Source of the DNA: Hygrophila difformis
Lineage: Eukaryota > Streptophyta > Magnoliopsida > Lamiales > Acanthaceae
DNA length: 64,000 nucleotides
Assembly: GCA_030278955.1 (NCBI GenBank)
Contig: JAOANR010000011.1
Span: 33,546,403-33,610,402 of the forward strand
Direction: 5' to 3'
Position numbers and translations under genes: made by a program. How positions within the stretch are numbered: the stretch's first letter is position 1; every line of letters begins with the position of its first letter. Under the pieces are notes generated by a model, which was not told the DNA's origin, did not search any database, and was given only the letters and a program-made list of their open reading frames with translations. Below, piece by piece: positions 1 to 11,034 of this stretch.

Positions 1-1194
1 ACTGAGACATGCGTCGGTCTCATCAGTTGCTGCACTTTTAAGTCAACTTCGAAGTAATGGTATGTATGCAATCATTCCATGTAATTCATTAGAAATTGGC
101 TGTCTGAATTCTGTTGCTATTTTATCTTATTCTATTCTGACTCGAGCATGAACACATTTGATTTTATTTTTTCGTTCCCCTTGATTACAGATCTGGTGTC
201 TAGTTTGTTTTGGTTATTCCATTCAGATCTGCACGAGTCTCCTATTGCTGCTTCCCTCGATTACACGTCTTCTATGAAGGCTACCGTAAGTCCGACTGTT
301 CCGTTGGTCGAGAGACAGAGTGGGAACTCTGAGAACGTTTCTCTGATGGAAGATAATCTGAGAAGAGGAAAGTTTTGTGTTCGTGTTAAACGTAGGAATG
401 GACGTGTCAAAATGATGGTATTCTTTTATACTCCCTCTCTCATGGCAACTGCAACCATTACTTAAACAGTTTTTATATCTTTATTTGTTTATCAAGTGAA
501 GTTTTAGCTGCAATCTTAAGTAGTTAAATATTTTCTACTAGCTCGAAGAGCTTTATGTTGAGAAATCAGGGATCAAGTTCACACCTTTTTCTTCTGAGGC
601 TGACGTAGCTGCCCAAAACCTTGTGCCTAAGGTGAGTTTGATTCTTTATGATTAAACATAAATTTTTTCCTCCAACAACATTTACGTAGCCTTACTTATT
701 TCAGCTACATATCCTAATCAAGCATATAGATGCATATGGTAAATAAATGTACAAACAAAAACATGGAAATAGAGAATAATGTAAATTGTCTTGTATGTTG
801 CTTAATAATTTCAGAATACCTTGCCAGGTTCAATTCAATTTACAGTTGTCTGAGAAGGAACAGAATGACAGGGCAAAAGTTGTTCTTCCCTTTGAGCACC
901 AGGGTATGAATGGATATTTACTCTGATTCCGACTCTAACATGTTAACCTCTATTCTTTGGTTGTCTCCCTTTTTTGTGCTTATGGATGCTATTGTATTTC
1001 CTCCAGGAGATGGCAAAAACATTGAAATTTATGATGGTCGAAAAGCCCTTAATGATGGTGACAATGATGCCAAGACACAACCTTCTGTTACTGAGAAGTC
1101 GGATTGTAGTCGGGGCGAGATAATCTATTATCGCGATTCAGATGATGAGATGCCCGATTCAGATGAGGACCCTGATGATGATCTGGATATATGA
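1..1194 (+). CDS. ELP5: Elongator complex protein 5 (ELP5)-like, 3' exons only
   Basis: These are the last five exons of a gene that starts before the window: up to 59, 191-417, 542-631, 828-903 and 1007-1194 (stop at 1192). All junctions are GT..AG and keep one frame. The visible residues include [48 protein letters not shown] and the acidic tail [20 protein letters not shown]. That tail and the VVLPFEHQ block are what I recall from plant ELP5. ELP5 belongs to the ELP4/5/6 accessory ring of Elongator, which works with the catalytic ELP3 module in wobble-uridine tRNA modification and is also linked to histone acetylation. The frame is open to the stop, so it looks functional. It lies just outside the duplicated block. 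The identification is from memory of the family and could not be tested here. Confidence 0.72.
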
Positions 1195-1925
1195 CCCTGC
1201 ATATCTTCCCTTGTTATTGAAATTGCTAGGGAGTTGTACACCCACAGGCCTAACATAACCAGAGTTGATTCGTTTCAGCATCTTACCCAAGGATGTTTGG
1301 CATGAAAGCTAAGTTTTGCTTTGTGGGAATGCTGCAACTGCACTCAGCTGTATTCTCAGACTCTCCTCTTCTGGGGAAAATCGAACCGAAGCTTTCAGGT
1401 GAATGTTCTGAACCAGAAACGATATCATGATGGTATATTTTTGTGTGCCCCAAAGCATAGAATTGCGCTTAGATCTGTATAATTTCTCTGGTATAGTAGT
1501 TGAAATACTAGCATTATCCTCCCTGAAGTACTAGTTTTTATATTGTCAACTTTATAGACTTCTAAGCGTGCCAAATCAAGCACTATGGTTACCATAAGCT
1601 GTTTAGTTTTGACTTTTTTCGATATTAGTATTTAGCACATTCTGTAGGCTATTGTGTGTATGTGCGCGAAGAACATCTAGTACAATTAATTGTGATGGAG
1701 TGCAGCCAAAAAAAAATTATTGTGATGGAGTAATTTCCCTCTCTATTAAAGAAAAGAAACGAAAGTTGCGTTTACAAAGGAAAGTTAGAATATACATTAA
1801 ACCTAAAAGAATACCGATCAATGGCAATCGTTTTAAATATTCACACGTATTCACTACTACCCACAGTTGCAAATTCAGAAAGCCATTTCTAAGAACAATA
1901 AATCAATCAGAAAACGATTTGTAAG
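1195..1925. other. 3' flank of the ELP5-like gene
   Basis: The start of this stretch is the presumed 3' UTR. I see no gene, no TIR pair and no convincing open frame in the rest. It separates the ELP5-like gene from the duplicated module that begins near 1925. Confidence 0.5.
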
Positions 1926-2074
1926 AACTATCTTCATATCGTTATTTGAACAATGAAGTTAACAGCAATGCCCTTGAATATTGTAATGGCCATCTTGTTT
2001 GATACTATGTGGGATGTGGTTCGAAAGTCCAAGTGATTGAAATTCAGATCCACACCTATTAAAGCATGTACTAT

Positions 2075-2331
2075 GGCCATGTTTGGCAAAACAACTCAAC
2101 TCAATCAGTTAATTAGTCTCGCAATGTGAGATAAAATAGTTTATTTAAAAAGATAAAATAACTTAAAACAATGTCCAGTCAGTTCTTTTTCAAACCGCTA
2201 CAGATAACAACATTTTGGATTTTAGTTTATTATAGGCAAAAAGTTGGCCTCAAAATGATCAAACAGCTAATTTTGATTATTTTATTACTCACATTAATGT
2301 TAACAGCTAACAACTAATTGCAAACAGGGTC
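2075..2331. mobile_element. Tourist-like MITE (PIF/Harbinger type)
   Basis: The ends are ggccatgtttggc and, inverted, gaccctgtttgc, which match the Tourist pattern GGnnnTGTTTGG. A 3-bp duplication 'tat' flanks it (2072-2074 and 2332-2334). The paralogous site near 29970 lacks the insert. It has no coding capacity, and the interior is AT-rich. Confidence 0.75.
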
Positions 2332-2619
2332 TATAATTATTATCGAAAAGGCGGCGATTATATACACTCAAAAGTTCACTTAAAAAACCCAAGGTTAGGG
2401 GCATCTAGGCTAGAAATGGGGAAAAATAAATAATGTTAGGGACAACCAATATATATTTACCCACTTTACCATTAAAAGCATTGAAAGAGAAAAACTTACA
2501 AATGTTGGGGGCATTTTATATTAGGTTAGGGGCACCCAAATGAAACAAAGACAAAACACTAATTTTCATAGAACATAAGAGAGAAAAAAATAAAAATAAA
2601 AAATAGAAGCGCGGCCGCC

Positions 2620-2735
2620 CACGCTTGTTCGTGTAGAAGGGCGCCGGCGGCCATGGCTGATCGGGTCTTATGTAGGACAGCCATGGGTGGCCGATTGAGT
2701 CTTATGTGGGACGGCCATGAGCGGCCGTTTACTGC
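2620..2735. repeat. GC-rich short tandem motif inside the Mutator-like element
   Basis: A phrase of the form 'gtcttatgtgggacggccatg' minus its last bases recurs about every 40-50 bp, with NotI-like gcggccg cores. It stands out from the AT-rich surroundings. It may be subterminal repeat or captured host sequence. An open frame crosses it, but I recognise no protein. Confidence 0.4.
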
Positions 2736-3015
2736 AAATTGCGAATTTCAAGAAGAAACACGAAATTCAATCGGGTACGGGATTAAAACTCTAAAAACTT
2801 ATAATTTTTACAACAATAGCTCGCTATTGATCTTCATCCATCATATAATGCGCATTCGGTCCAAAATATTACAAACTATCAGTCAAGAAAAAAGAAAAAA
2901 AGAGAACAACTGGAAACTCTGGTTATGGAGTTAGGGTTTTGGGTTTGGATTATGAAGAAGAAGATAAGAGATGTTGGGTGCCCTAACTTGCTACATCAAA
3001 CAATGGTGTGCTCGT

Positions 3016-3790
3016 TAGGGGTGGGCAAAATATTCGAACCGATTCGTTGAACCGCTGAATCGAACCGAATTTTCAGTTAACCGAGGACCCCGGAGCAAAT
3101 ACAAATATCATATTCCAGTATTCGTCAGGTTCAAATACAAATACAAATACTTTAATTTTTTTCCCCGGTTAACCCCGAACCGAACCGAATATATTTATTT
3201 TATTTTAAAAGTTATATATTGTAATTATTATAGACATTTGATGGTATAAAATTATATAAAGATAATATATATCATTATTTATTTAATTATTGAAATACTT
3301 CATAATAAAATAAATATAAAAAACTAAAGAGCTAATTATCAAAATATATCACCATAATAACCAACAGCAATTGGTTTGAGTGGATGGGGCTCTAGTCGCT
3401 TAAGCAAGGTCTCGGGTTCGAATTCACCAAAAATATATCACCATAATAAGCCTATATTGATTTTTATCTTTCAAAATATCCTATTATTGAAAAGAACCAC
3501 TAAATTCCATAGTTATATATATATATATATATATATTTTCTGTAGTGCAATAACCTCGTTCGACACTCTTAAAATGTATAATCAAGTTTTCATTTCTTAA
3601 ATCTTTGAGTTTCATAGATTTTAAATATTCGAACCGAATCGTTTAACCGCTGAATCGAATCGAAACCGAACCCCCGGTTAACCGAGGACTCCGGTTACAA
3701 ATACAAATACTGAAATGAAGTATTTGCCCGGTTCAAATACAAATACAAATACCTGAAAAATTCAGGTTAACCGAACCGTGCCCACCCCTA
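3016..3790. mobile_element. Non-autonomous hAT element
   Basis: It starts taggggtgggcaaaatattc and ends accgtgcccacccctA. A perfect 8-bp duplication 'gtgctcgt' flanks it (3008-3015 and 3791-3798). Both subterminal regions are packed with degenerate words such as 'caaatac', 'ccgaacc' and 'ggttaacc', as expected for transposase-binding repeats in hAT elements. No transposase is present. Related elements lie at 18688, 23788 and 51811. Confidence 0.9.
3360..3430 (+). mobile_element. SINE head (tRNA-like promoter) fragment
   Basis: The stretch 'gtttgagtggatggggctc' followed by 'ggtctcgggttcgaattc' resembles a tRNA-derived A box and B box (GGTTCGANNCC). The same head recurs at about 59160 and, inverted, at 42296-42368. 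It sits inside the hAT element, and the 3' end is unclear. Confidence 0.55.
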
Positions 3791-3840
3791 GTGCTCGTAC
3801 ATTTAATTTTTAATTGTGTGCCTATAAAGAGTCTTGTGGT

Positions 3841-3900
3841 CAGTGGCGGACATAGACTATGAGGGTCGGGAGGGCAAACCTTAATATAATTTTTTTTCTC
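3841..3900 (+). mobile_element. hAT-like terminus (CAGTGGCGGA family)
   Basis: The sequence cagtggcggacatag at 3841 matches the end of the hAT-like element at 30497-40797. I could not find the partner end, so this is a terminus or fragment only. Confidence 0.4.
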
Positions 3901-4859
3901 ACAACATATAAAATAAATCTCGATGCAGAAAAAATATATTTCAATAGTAGCACCAATGCTAATACTATCAGCCGGTAAACCAAATAGTATCAGCCTTCAG
4001 TTCATCAAATTTTATTTTATTTTTATTTTTTTGCAAGACTTATCGGAGGGTTGAAGATTTAAACAATGCTGATTACACATCCATTAACTGCTTCCGGTAG
4101 GGTAAAAAATAAACTATCTCTGTGCCCGTTTATTACAAATTCGAGTAATTTATTATAACTATTTATATTGGGCCCAAATTTGCTTCTTTTTTTTTGTTTT
4201 ATAAGATGAAAAAATAGATGAGTCTATATTAAAGAAAAAAAGAAAAAAAGAAAGAAGAAAAAATCCCACCAACAAAAAAACCTAATACTAGTTCTTTTTC
4301 TCCTCCTTATTCCTCATGTAAATTACAGAAAAATGTAGTATATTCTATCATGACTAAAATTCACAACACTATATAAAAAATTAATGACACACTTTAAGTT
4401 CGAGGGATCGGAATTACAGAAAAATATAATGCTACATATTATAATTTCCTTTATCATCATTTTATTACCGAAATGGTTCACATACTGGAACCCTTTTGTC
4501 CAGCATGTACTGCAACTCTTTTCTACGGTTGGATTTCACTTTTTTTTTTTAATCAATGGTATAGATTCTATAAGGATATTTGTGTAATTTAACATTTTTT
4601 ACTATTTTAATTATTATTATTTTGTTTCTTTTGCAGCTTTTTTTCTATCTGACTATTGTAATGATGATTACAGATAAAAGTGTAGGACTTTTCAAATTTG
4701 AAGGTTTTTTACAAAATAATAAGGCATAATATCATATTGCACATAGCATAATGTTAGATATTTCTACACATAATGTCAATTTGAGTGAGAAAATGCCTAA
4801 ATTTTAACACAAAAATAATACAGAAGTACTAATACGTGAGATTTGGGTGTCACATAATG

Positions 4860-5238
4860 GTTATTTCTTGAAGACATAATGTACACATGCGACATTCTGT
4901 TTCATTTAGATAACATTCTTTTTTAATGCATAAACCATTCTCTTTGTACATATGTAACATTCTGTTTTACTTGCATAAACATTTTGTTTCACTGACTATG
5001 TGCATTATGTTTCAATTGCATTGGCATTCTTTTTTCACAAATGTAACATTTTTCACTTACTACATGCATTCTGTATCAATTATATAGGCATTCTCTTTGC
5101 ACATATGTAACATTCTATTTTACTTGCATAAATATTCTGTTTCACTTACTATGGGCATTTTGTTTCAATTGCATAGGCATTCTCTCTGCACATATGTAAC
5201 ATTCTGTTTTACTTGCATAAACATTCTGTTTCACTTAC
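4860..5238. repeat. Degenerate tandem repeat, left part
   Basis: Phrases such as 'cattctgtttcacttac', 'acatatgtaacattctg' and 'gcataggcattctc' recur here in units of about 110 bp, and again at 7718-7915. The array was split by the solo LTR at 5239-7717. No function is visible. Confidence 0.65.
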
Positions 5239-7717
5239 TGTAATACCCGTGAATTTTCCATCATAAAATAAAACAACAATTAAATAAATAAACAATAAAT
5301 ACAATAAATAAATGAATCCAGCAAATAAATAAATAAATAAAGATAAGGAAATGAGAAATGAGATTTTAACTCAAAAAGGAATTTAATTAGATAAGAAGAA
5401 TTATTAAAGGTAAATAAATTGTACACCAAAACCCGACACTAATGAACTCGAGTATTCGAGTCCAAAACATCCAATTAGACCCGAGTGAAAATTTAGAGAG
5501 GAAGTAGAGACCCGAAGATACCCCGGAAATCGGAATTCGGGAGCATAGAGGGATAGAAACCCGAAAGAGAGGCGGAAAAGCACGACGGATCGCACGACCC
5601 GCCCGGACCGAAGTCCAGGCGAGTGCCGTGCGGTGGCCGCGCGGTGGAAGGGGAAACAGCGCGCCACGACCGCGCCACTCTGGCAGCAACAAACCAAGCG
5701 AGATTTTCTCGCCCGAACGCGGATTTTTCGACTTTCGGTTGAACATCTTTCGACCCAAGACCCTTGGGGTCAGATTTTGGATGCCCTAGGTCTTAAATAT
5801 CTATAAATAAAGCCCTTGGGAGCCCCGAACAAGTTTACAAAACCCTACAACATTCTATACGTTCGAAACCCTAAATCCGGAGTCGTCGGAGGCACGAAAC
5901 CAAGACGAACGCTGTTGGACGAGTTTCTCTACAGATCTCCATAGTCTTGGTAAGTCTCGGTCCAATCTTTATTCAATAAACGATTCGAAAACGAATCCTA
6001 ATCATCTCCTTTTTCTTTCTACACCTCAAATTGGATCTAGATCGTAGAACCCGACGAACGGAGAGGAGGAACGGTAGACGGGAAGCCACGCCTTCGAAAT
6101 AGACGATCCCGGACGTTCAAAACTCTGTAAGTTAACTCTTACATGGTTTTGGGATGAATTAAAACATTCAAAACTAAAAGATTATCAAGAAATCGAAATT
6201 CTGTCAATTATTACTTTCCACCGACGCAACAGATTTGATGAATTTTTCCGAACCTTAAAACGAATTCAAACGGAGAAGCTTAAAACACGAAAAACGTTCC
6301 TAAGACTTAGATCTAGCTACTGTAAATTTTTGAGAATTTTTAGAGACGATTTGATATATGAAATCCCATCGAAACCGAACTGTTTAAATCTAGATCTCGA
6401 AATCTTGGACAGAACTTATGAATGATTTTGATCACGTTTTTGACATAGGATCTAGACTGTTTTAGATCTTTGGCCGAACATGAAAGTCGTAGATAATTGT
6501 CTTAAGATGATCTCTGTCGAATTTCATTAAATTTGGAGTTGAATTGCTATGGTAGAATTCGAAATCTCTAAACTGTGACCTAGGAAATTCGGACAGATTT
6601 ATACTTCTGTGAAAATTAGTGTTTTTGACCTATTTAGGTATCTCGGATTGAAAAAGTTAAAACACGAAAGTTGTAGATCTCGACGTTTTGGAGTCAGACG
6701 TGAAATTTCGGAATTTTTGAAATTAAATCTGATTTTAGACGAATTTTTAGAGTAAACTGTGGTTGACCGAGTCAAAACTTGAAATCTTGTTGAAACGGTG
6801 GAATTAGCCTTTGAGGTTGAAACGGATAGAAATACTTTGACATACGATACACGAAACGAGAAGATTAAAATATTGTGGGTTATAACTAAGCTAGATACTG
6901 TCAATGTTCTCTGCGGCTTGGGACATAAGAGCCCAAGTGTATGTCTAGGTTGACGTAAGAGCCCTAGCGAAACACTGATCGTATGGCTAGCAGACGGATT
7001 AACTCTAACTAAAAGATCGACCATGATACCTGTGGACATAAGAGCCCAGGCGTAAGGCTGGCGGTGGTGACCTGTAAAAGATATGAAAAGAGAAGTTGCG
7101 AGAATTCCAAATTAAATCTGTATTAAATTGTGCTGTTAAATTTATGGCCACTTATTTAATTACTTTGCAAGCTATATTTAAGATCGTATGGAATCCATGA
7201 CTTTTAAATTATGCGATTAAATTATTATTAAATGAATAGATTACATTATGCATATGTTTCCTTAAAATTTAATTAAAGGCTTTGAAACCTCATAAACATG
7301 TACGTGTTAACTTACTCAGCACGTAGTGCTGACCAAAACCATATTTTCTTTTTCTTGTTCTTACAGAGTGTGAAGAATATGCATCCTCATATGCATGCGT
7401 GGGAATTTTGGGGAAATACATTATATTTTAAATTTAGCTTTAGACTAGATCTTGCATGAACGGGCCTGTTTAACCCGTGTCTTGGCCATGTTGGCCTTAA
7501 TATTAGATTCCACTGCATTATACATATGTAATTATTATTTTCTGCTGCAACTTTGATGTATTACTTTTAAATTATATATAAATGGGCTGTTTGAATGTTT
7601 TAAATTCTGAAAAACCATAACCTTGCATCTCTTTAGTGAGCTCGGAGAAACCGTGTCTTGCTAGAGAGGTGTGGCGGTGACATCCCGACCTGGGTGACCA
7701 AAAACCGGGGTGTTACA
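5239..7717 (+). mobile_element. Solo LTR of a Ty3/gypsy-type retrotransposon
   Basis: A single 2479-bp unit starts TGTAATACCCGTG and ends GGGGTGTTACA, with a perfect 5-bp duplication 'cttac' (5234-5238 and 7718-7722). There are no internal genes, primer site or second LTR, so this is a product of LTR-LTR recombination. Its 3' 150 bp match the inverted element at 20588-23431 ('ttagtgagctcggagaaacc' region). Long TGTAA..TTACA LTRs are typical of chromovirus-like gypsy lineages; the lineage is an inference. Short open frames on either strand within it are not credible genes. Confidence 0.85.
6905..7065 (+). repeat. 'cataagagccc' repeats inside the solo LTR
   Basis: The motif 'g(a/g)cataagagccc(a)' or its close variants occurs three times (about 6922, 6955, 7033). 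It lies at a similar place to the 73-bp minisatellite in the related LTR at 20.6-23.4 kb. This could be a fast-evolving internal array of the family. Confidence 0.45.
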
Positions 7718-7915
7718 CTTACTATGGGCATTCTGTTTCGATTTCAAAGACATTCTCTTTGCACATATGTAACATTCTTTTTACACACTTTGGGCATTAT
7801 GTTAGTACACATTATATTTGCACACGTACTACATCACTCAATACACATTCTGTTTACACACGCTGAGCATTCTGTTTTGGTTCAATACACATTCTGTTTA
7901 CACATATAAATCATT
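7718..7915. repeat. Degenerate tandem repeat, right part
   Basis: This continues the 'cattctgttt'/'acatatgtaacattc' repeat interrupted by the solo LTR at 5239-7717. Confidence 0.6.
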
Positions 7916-8469
7916 CATATGGAGTATTAGATATTTATTATCCTAGGGAATATGAAAGAGAGAGAAAGAAGATTCTTGATATTCTGAATAAATTAATTAA
8001 TTAAATTCTGACACACATATTTAAATTTAATTTAAATGTGAAATTACCAAACAATCCCCATTTAGCCTATAAACCATTGATTTTGAATTTGATCCAATGG
8101 ACTAGATTAAGTCCAGTATGTGCTTTCCCAGCACAGGAACCACATCGTTTATTACTTAGTAAGGGTATATAGGACATTTTGAGTACCAATTGGGTGCTCC
8201 AATCTTTCTATGGTTGTATATATCCCTCGTCTATCGAAAAACTTACTATAACTATAGTTGAAATTAAACCACAACTATTGATATTAACATTTTTATTTTT
8301 ATTTTCTTTGTGGTACCATATAAAAAGTCTCATGTTTGAGTCATAAATATAAAAAGTCACTTCTACTTAAATCCACCCATATTTTGAATTTACTTTTGGA
8401 TCTAAAAAAACTTAAGAAATTACTTGATTCACGAAAAGACAAATAACATAAACATGGTTGCGCATACAT

Positions 8470-8500
<31 letters not shown>

Positions 8501-8699
8501 CTAGTTGTCCAAGCTGTGCAATGCACAGCATATTTAGTGTCTACAACTGCCCATAAAGAAAGAAAAAATAATTGTAGGCGAGGGTATGTGGAAGAGCAAA
8601 GGAAAAACAAAGAAAAGATAAATGTTGAAATGGTGTAATGTGGATGATAGGCATCAAACCGGATGAGTCAAGAAGTAGCATAGGATGTATCAAACAGAA

Positions 8700-8765
8700 A
8701 ATAAGTAGCAAATCAATTTGAATAGTAAGGACAAGTAGCAAATCAATTTGAATAGTAAGGACAGT
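8700..8765. repeat. Short perfect tandem duplication
   Basis: The unit 'agtagcaaatcaatttgaat' plus about ten bases is present twice in direct succession. This looks like a recent local duplication inside Helitron H3. Confidence 0.8.
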
Positions 8766-9134
8766 GTCATACGTCAGTGTTCAAAGAATTTTATATTACA
8801 CAAACCAAATAAAATGGCACATATTTTGTGCTCCTTTGTCAAATTTAAGATCCCAGGGGCTATCCTTGAACTTAATTTAAAGGCTAGTTGTGTTTCTTAT
8901 CAGAAATGTAATTTATGCATGTATGTTATATGCAAAATTGGTGATTTTTCACTAACAGAGCGCAGAATCAGGCCCCGTAAGTCACTGGGGTATTTACGTT
9001 CTTGTGTGACTAATAAACAAAAAATAAAACTATGATTAGGCTACCAGAGCAGTAAAAGATTCTAAACTCCACCAGAATTTCACTTAAATACTGGAATAAC
9101 CTATAGCAATAAACAAATCATGTACCTTCCATTA

Positions 9135-9370
9135 CTAAAACAAAATAATTCGTCTGACCTCCGGAGAATCTGCAATTGCACATTCCATAATGAGCAACAC
9201 ACCAGCAAGGCTACACCAAAGTACACTAAGAATCGAACAACAAAGCACAGGATAAACTAATGGACCTGATCCTGAAAATAAACCAAGAAAGCTCGAATAG
9301 TTTCCCGGTATGGTTCTGACTTCTGAGGCATCTGTCCACATAGAATGCTTCCTTTCAACAATATCATACC
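9135..9370 (-). pseudogene. Unidentified exon-like fragment in Helitron H3
   Basis: The minus strand is open through YDIVERKHSMWTDASEVRTI and on, which looks like coding sequence with exon-like composition. I do not recognise the family. It lies downstream of the TOP2-like fragment in the same orientation and could be another captured exon. Confidence 0.35.
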
Positions 9371-9583
9371 TGTTAAACCCTCAAATTAGCCTGTATGTCA
9401 AACATAGGACTTAATACAACAGTTTCAGAAGATAATATCTAAAAAAACAATGTGTGCTTTCCACATTAAGGGGAATAAAGAAAGAACAAAAAATTGATCC
9501 TGTCAGATCATGCATTTGCTAAAGATGGAAAGAAAATACAATATAGGAAAATGAGACTTCCAAAGCAAGAATGGAAACGTAAA

Positions 9584-9700
9584 CAGAATAGGGGAAATGA
9601 GAGTTTCAAAGCAATATTGATCTCATCACCACTTAAAACAGAATAGGGGAAATGAGAGTTTCAAAGCAATATTGATCTCATCACCATTCAAAGCAATATT
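9584..9700. repeat. 55-bp tandem duplication
   Basis: The phrase 'cagaataggggaaatgag' with about 35 following bases occurs at 9584 and 9639, and a partial third piece follows near 9687. Confidence 0.75.
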
Positions 9701-9989
9701 GATCCCATCTGTGTATGATTTAGGGTTCAGAAGATCAGTCGTACTCATAATTTGTTGATAAATTACATAACACAATATCAGACTGCTCGCTTTGTATTGG
9801 CTCGGTCAATAGACAACACCCACGCATATACTGAAGATAACATTACAGAATTCAGAGCTCATATTTCTAAAAGGAAATTACCAAATAACAGTTTAATCAA
9901 TTACTGAATCGTGACACATATTCTTGGCAGGGTCAGATTGTGGAATCTTCAATCTTCGATATTGATTGACACCAAAAAGAAATCATGAA

Positions 9990-10165
9990 ATCACACCACA
10001 AATAGAAAGATGGTTCTTTACTGTGTGGGGATGAAGGTCAAATTTCTTGTTCTTTTTGTTCTTCTTTTTTATGGCGTTGATCAGATGGCTTGTTATCCTG
10101 TCAATAACATAATCAACATGAGTCCCACACTTCACTGTTAGAATTCCATTGACAAAGCTCACCTG
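9990..10165 (-). pseudogene. DNA topoisomerase II (TOP2) exon fragment, captured
   Basis: The minus strand encodes VSFVNGILTVKCGTHVDYV, followed by a K/N-rich stretch and VKNHL. This matches what I recall of the TOP2 ATPase/transducer region (VSFVNGIATIKGGTHVDYV and HNVKNHL). Only about 50 residues of a protein of about 1,450 are present. The family's KGGTH has become KCGTH, and the frame runs into non-coding sequence. It lies between the FKBP-like and unidentified fragments in Helitron H3, in Helitron orientation. It should encode no active enzyme. Confidence 0.8.
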
Positions 10166-10421
10166 ACTCAACCAAAAACCTCATCATTTATCTGTAGTTT
10201 CTTTACAATGAGAGATACATACCAATTTATTTTTTGAAGTAAAACATCACTTATTTCAAACCTGCTGAAACTGTCCTTCACTTCGACTTATACAAATTTG
10301 CCACCTATCATGTACTTCTTCTTCAAATCTGCAAAATAGGCATTATTTTCAACAGGAGAGAGTTCCAATGAAAAGCATAAGCATCCTCCATTCATAGAAA
10401 CAAATATGAAAACAAGCACAC

Positions 10422-10690
10422 CTTCTCGTATCTCTTGGAGGCTCTTATACTTGCCTGCCTTGAAAAGTGCATTTCTTTCATCCTTTTTCTTACCCGCTGC
10501 CTCAATCTTCTCTTCAGTGTTCATGTCCCATGATTCCTTATCCTATTACAAGAACCAGCAAGTTTAATTGCCAAACCCACAACCGATCTACTAAAAAAAT
10601 GATATGTGCCACGATGATGGATAATTCAAAAACCAACCTTGACAAAAGAGACAAGCTCAACTCCAATTGAATACCAAGGTTCCTTCAACA
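10422..10690 (-). pseudogene. FKBP62/ROF1-type immunophilin exons, captured
   Basis: Two minus-strand exons are joined by a small intron. 10638 to about 10690 encodes KEPWYSIGVELVSFVK. 10422-10542 encodes DKESWDMNTEEKIEAAGKKK and NALFKAGKY, the linker and first TPR helix of multidomain plant FKBPs (chaperone-bound peptidyl-prolyl isomerases). Just after AGKY a small deletion shifts the frame; the expected RASKRYEK is readable in the next frame. The catalytic FKBP domains are absent. It is a broken capture in Helitron H3. Confidence 0.8.
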
Positions 10691-10913
10691 ATAACTTCTC
10701 ACACAAATATCAAACCACAAAAATCGCAGCAAAACTACAATAAGAAATCGGATTCCATCAGAAAACAACAAAAACCTAATGAGTATAACACGACAATAAA
10801 CACAAATCAGGAAACTAACACCAAAAGCTAATTTACTTCTATAAACGCCAAAATCAAATCTCTAAACCCAATACCCCTGGATTCAATCATCTTTCCGCCA
10901 ACCGAAATTCAGA

Positions 10914-11034
10914 ATAAGAAATTAAAAAAAGCAAATAAACTAAAAATCGGAGCAATAAAGCAAATTACCCATCAGATTAAGAAATTAAAAAGCAAATAAG
11001 CTAAAATCGGAGCAATAAAGCAAATTACCCATCC
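10914..11034. repeat. About 60-bp tandem duplication
   Basis: Two near-identical copies of a unit ending 'aagcaaattacccatc' lie side by side (about 10915-10973 and 10977-11033) in Helitron H3. Confidence 0.8.

Larger units (their letters stand above)
2350..8231. mobile_element. Mutator-like element, non-autonomous, with nested insertions
   Basis: A perfect 9-bp duplication 'tatcgaaaa' flanks it (2341-2349 and 8232-8240), and the paralogous site near 29980 has a single copy. The ends are diverged inverted repeats of roughly 45 bp: ggcggcgattatatac at the left, gacgagggatatatac reading inward from the right. I see no MURA transposase frame. Inside are a hAT element (3016-3790), a second hAT end (3841), repeat-rich DNA, and a solo LTR (5239-7717). 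The 9-bp TSD and the unoccupied site are strong evidence; the TIR match is moderate. Confidence 0.75.

Noticed and set aside
3360..3430. A functional tRNA gene
   Set aside because: Only box-like motifs are present; no acceptor stem or cloverleaf could be drawn, and the same head recurs as a SINE.
5387..5758. Minus-strand open frames of up to 123 residues
   Set aside because: They lie in the GC-richer part of the solo LTR, overlap one another in several frames and have no motif.
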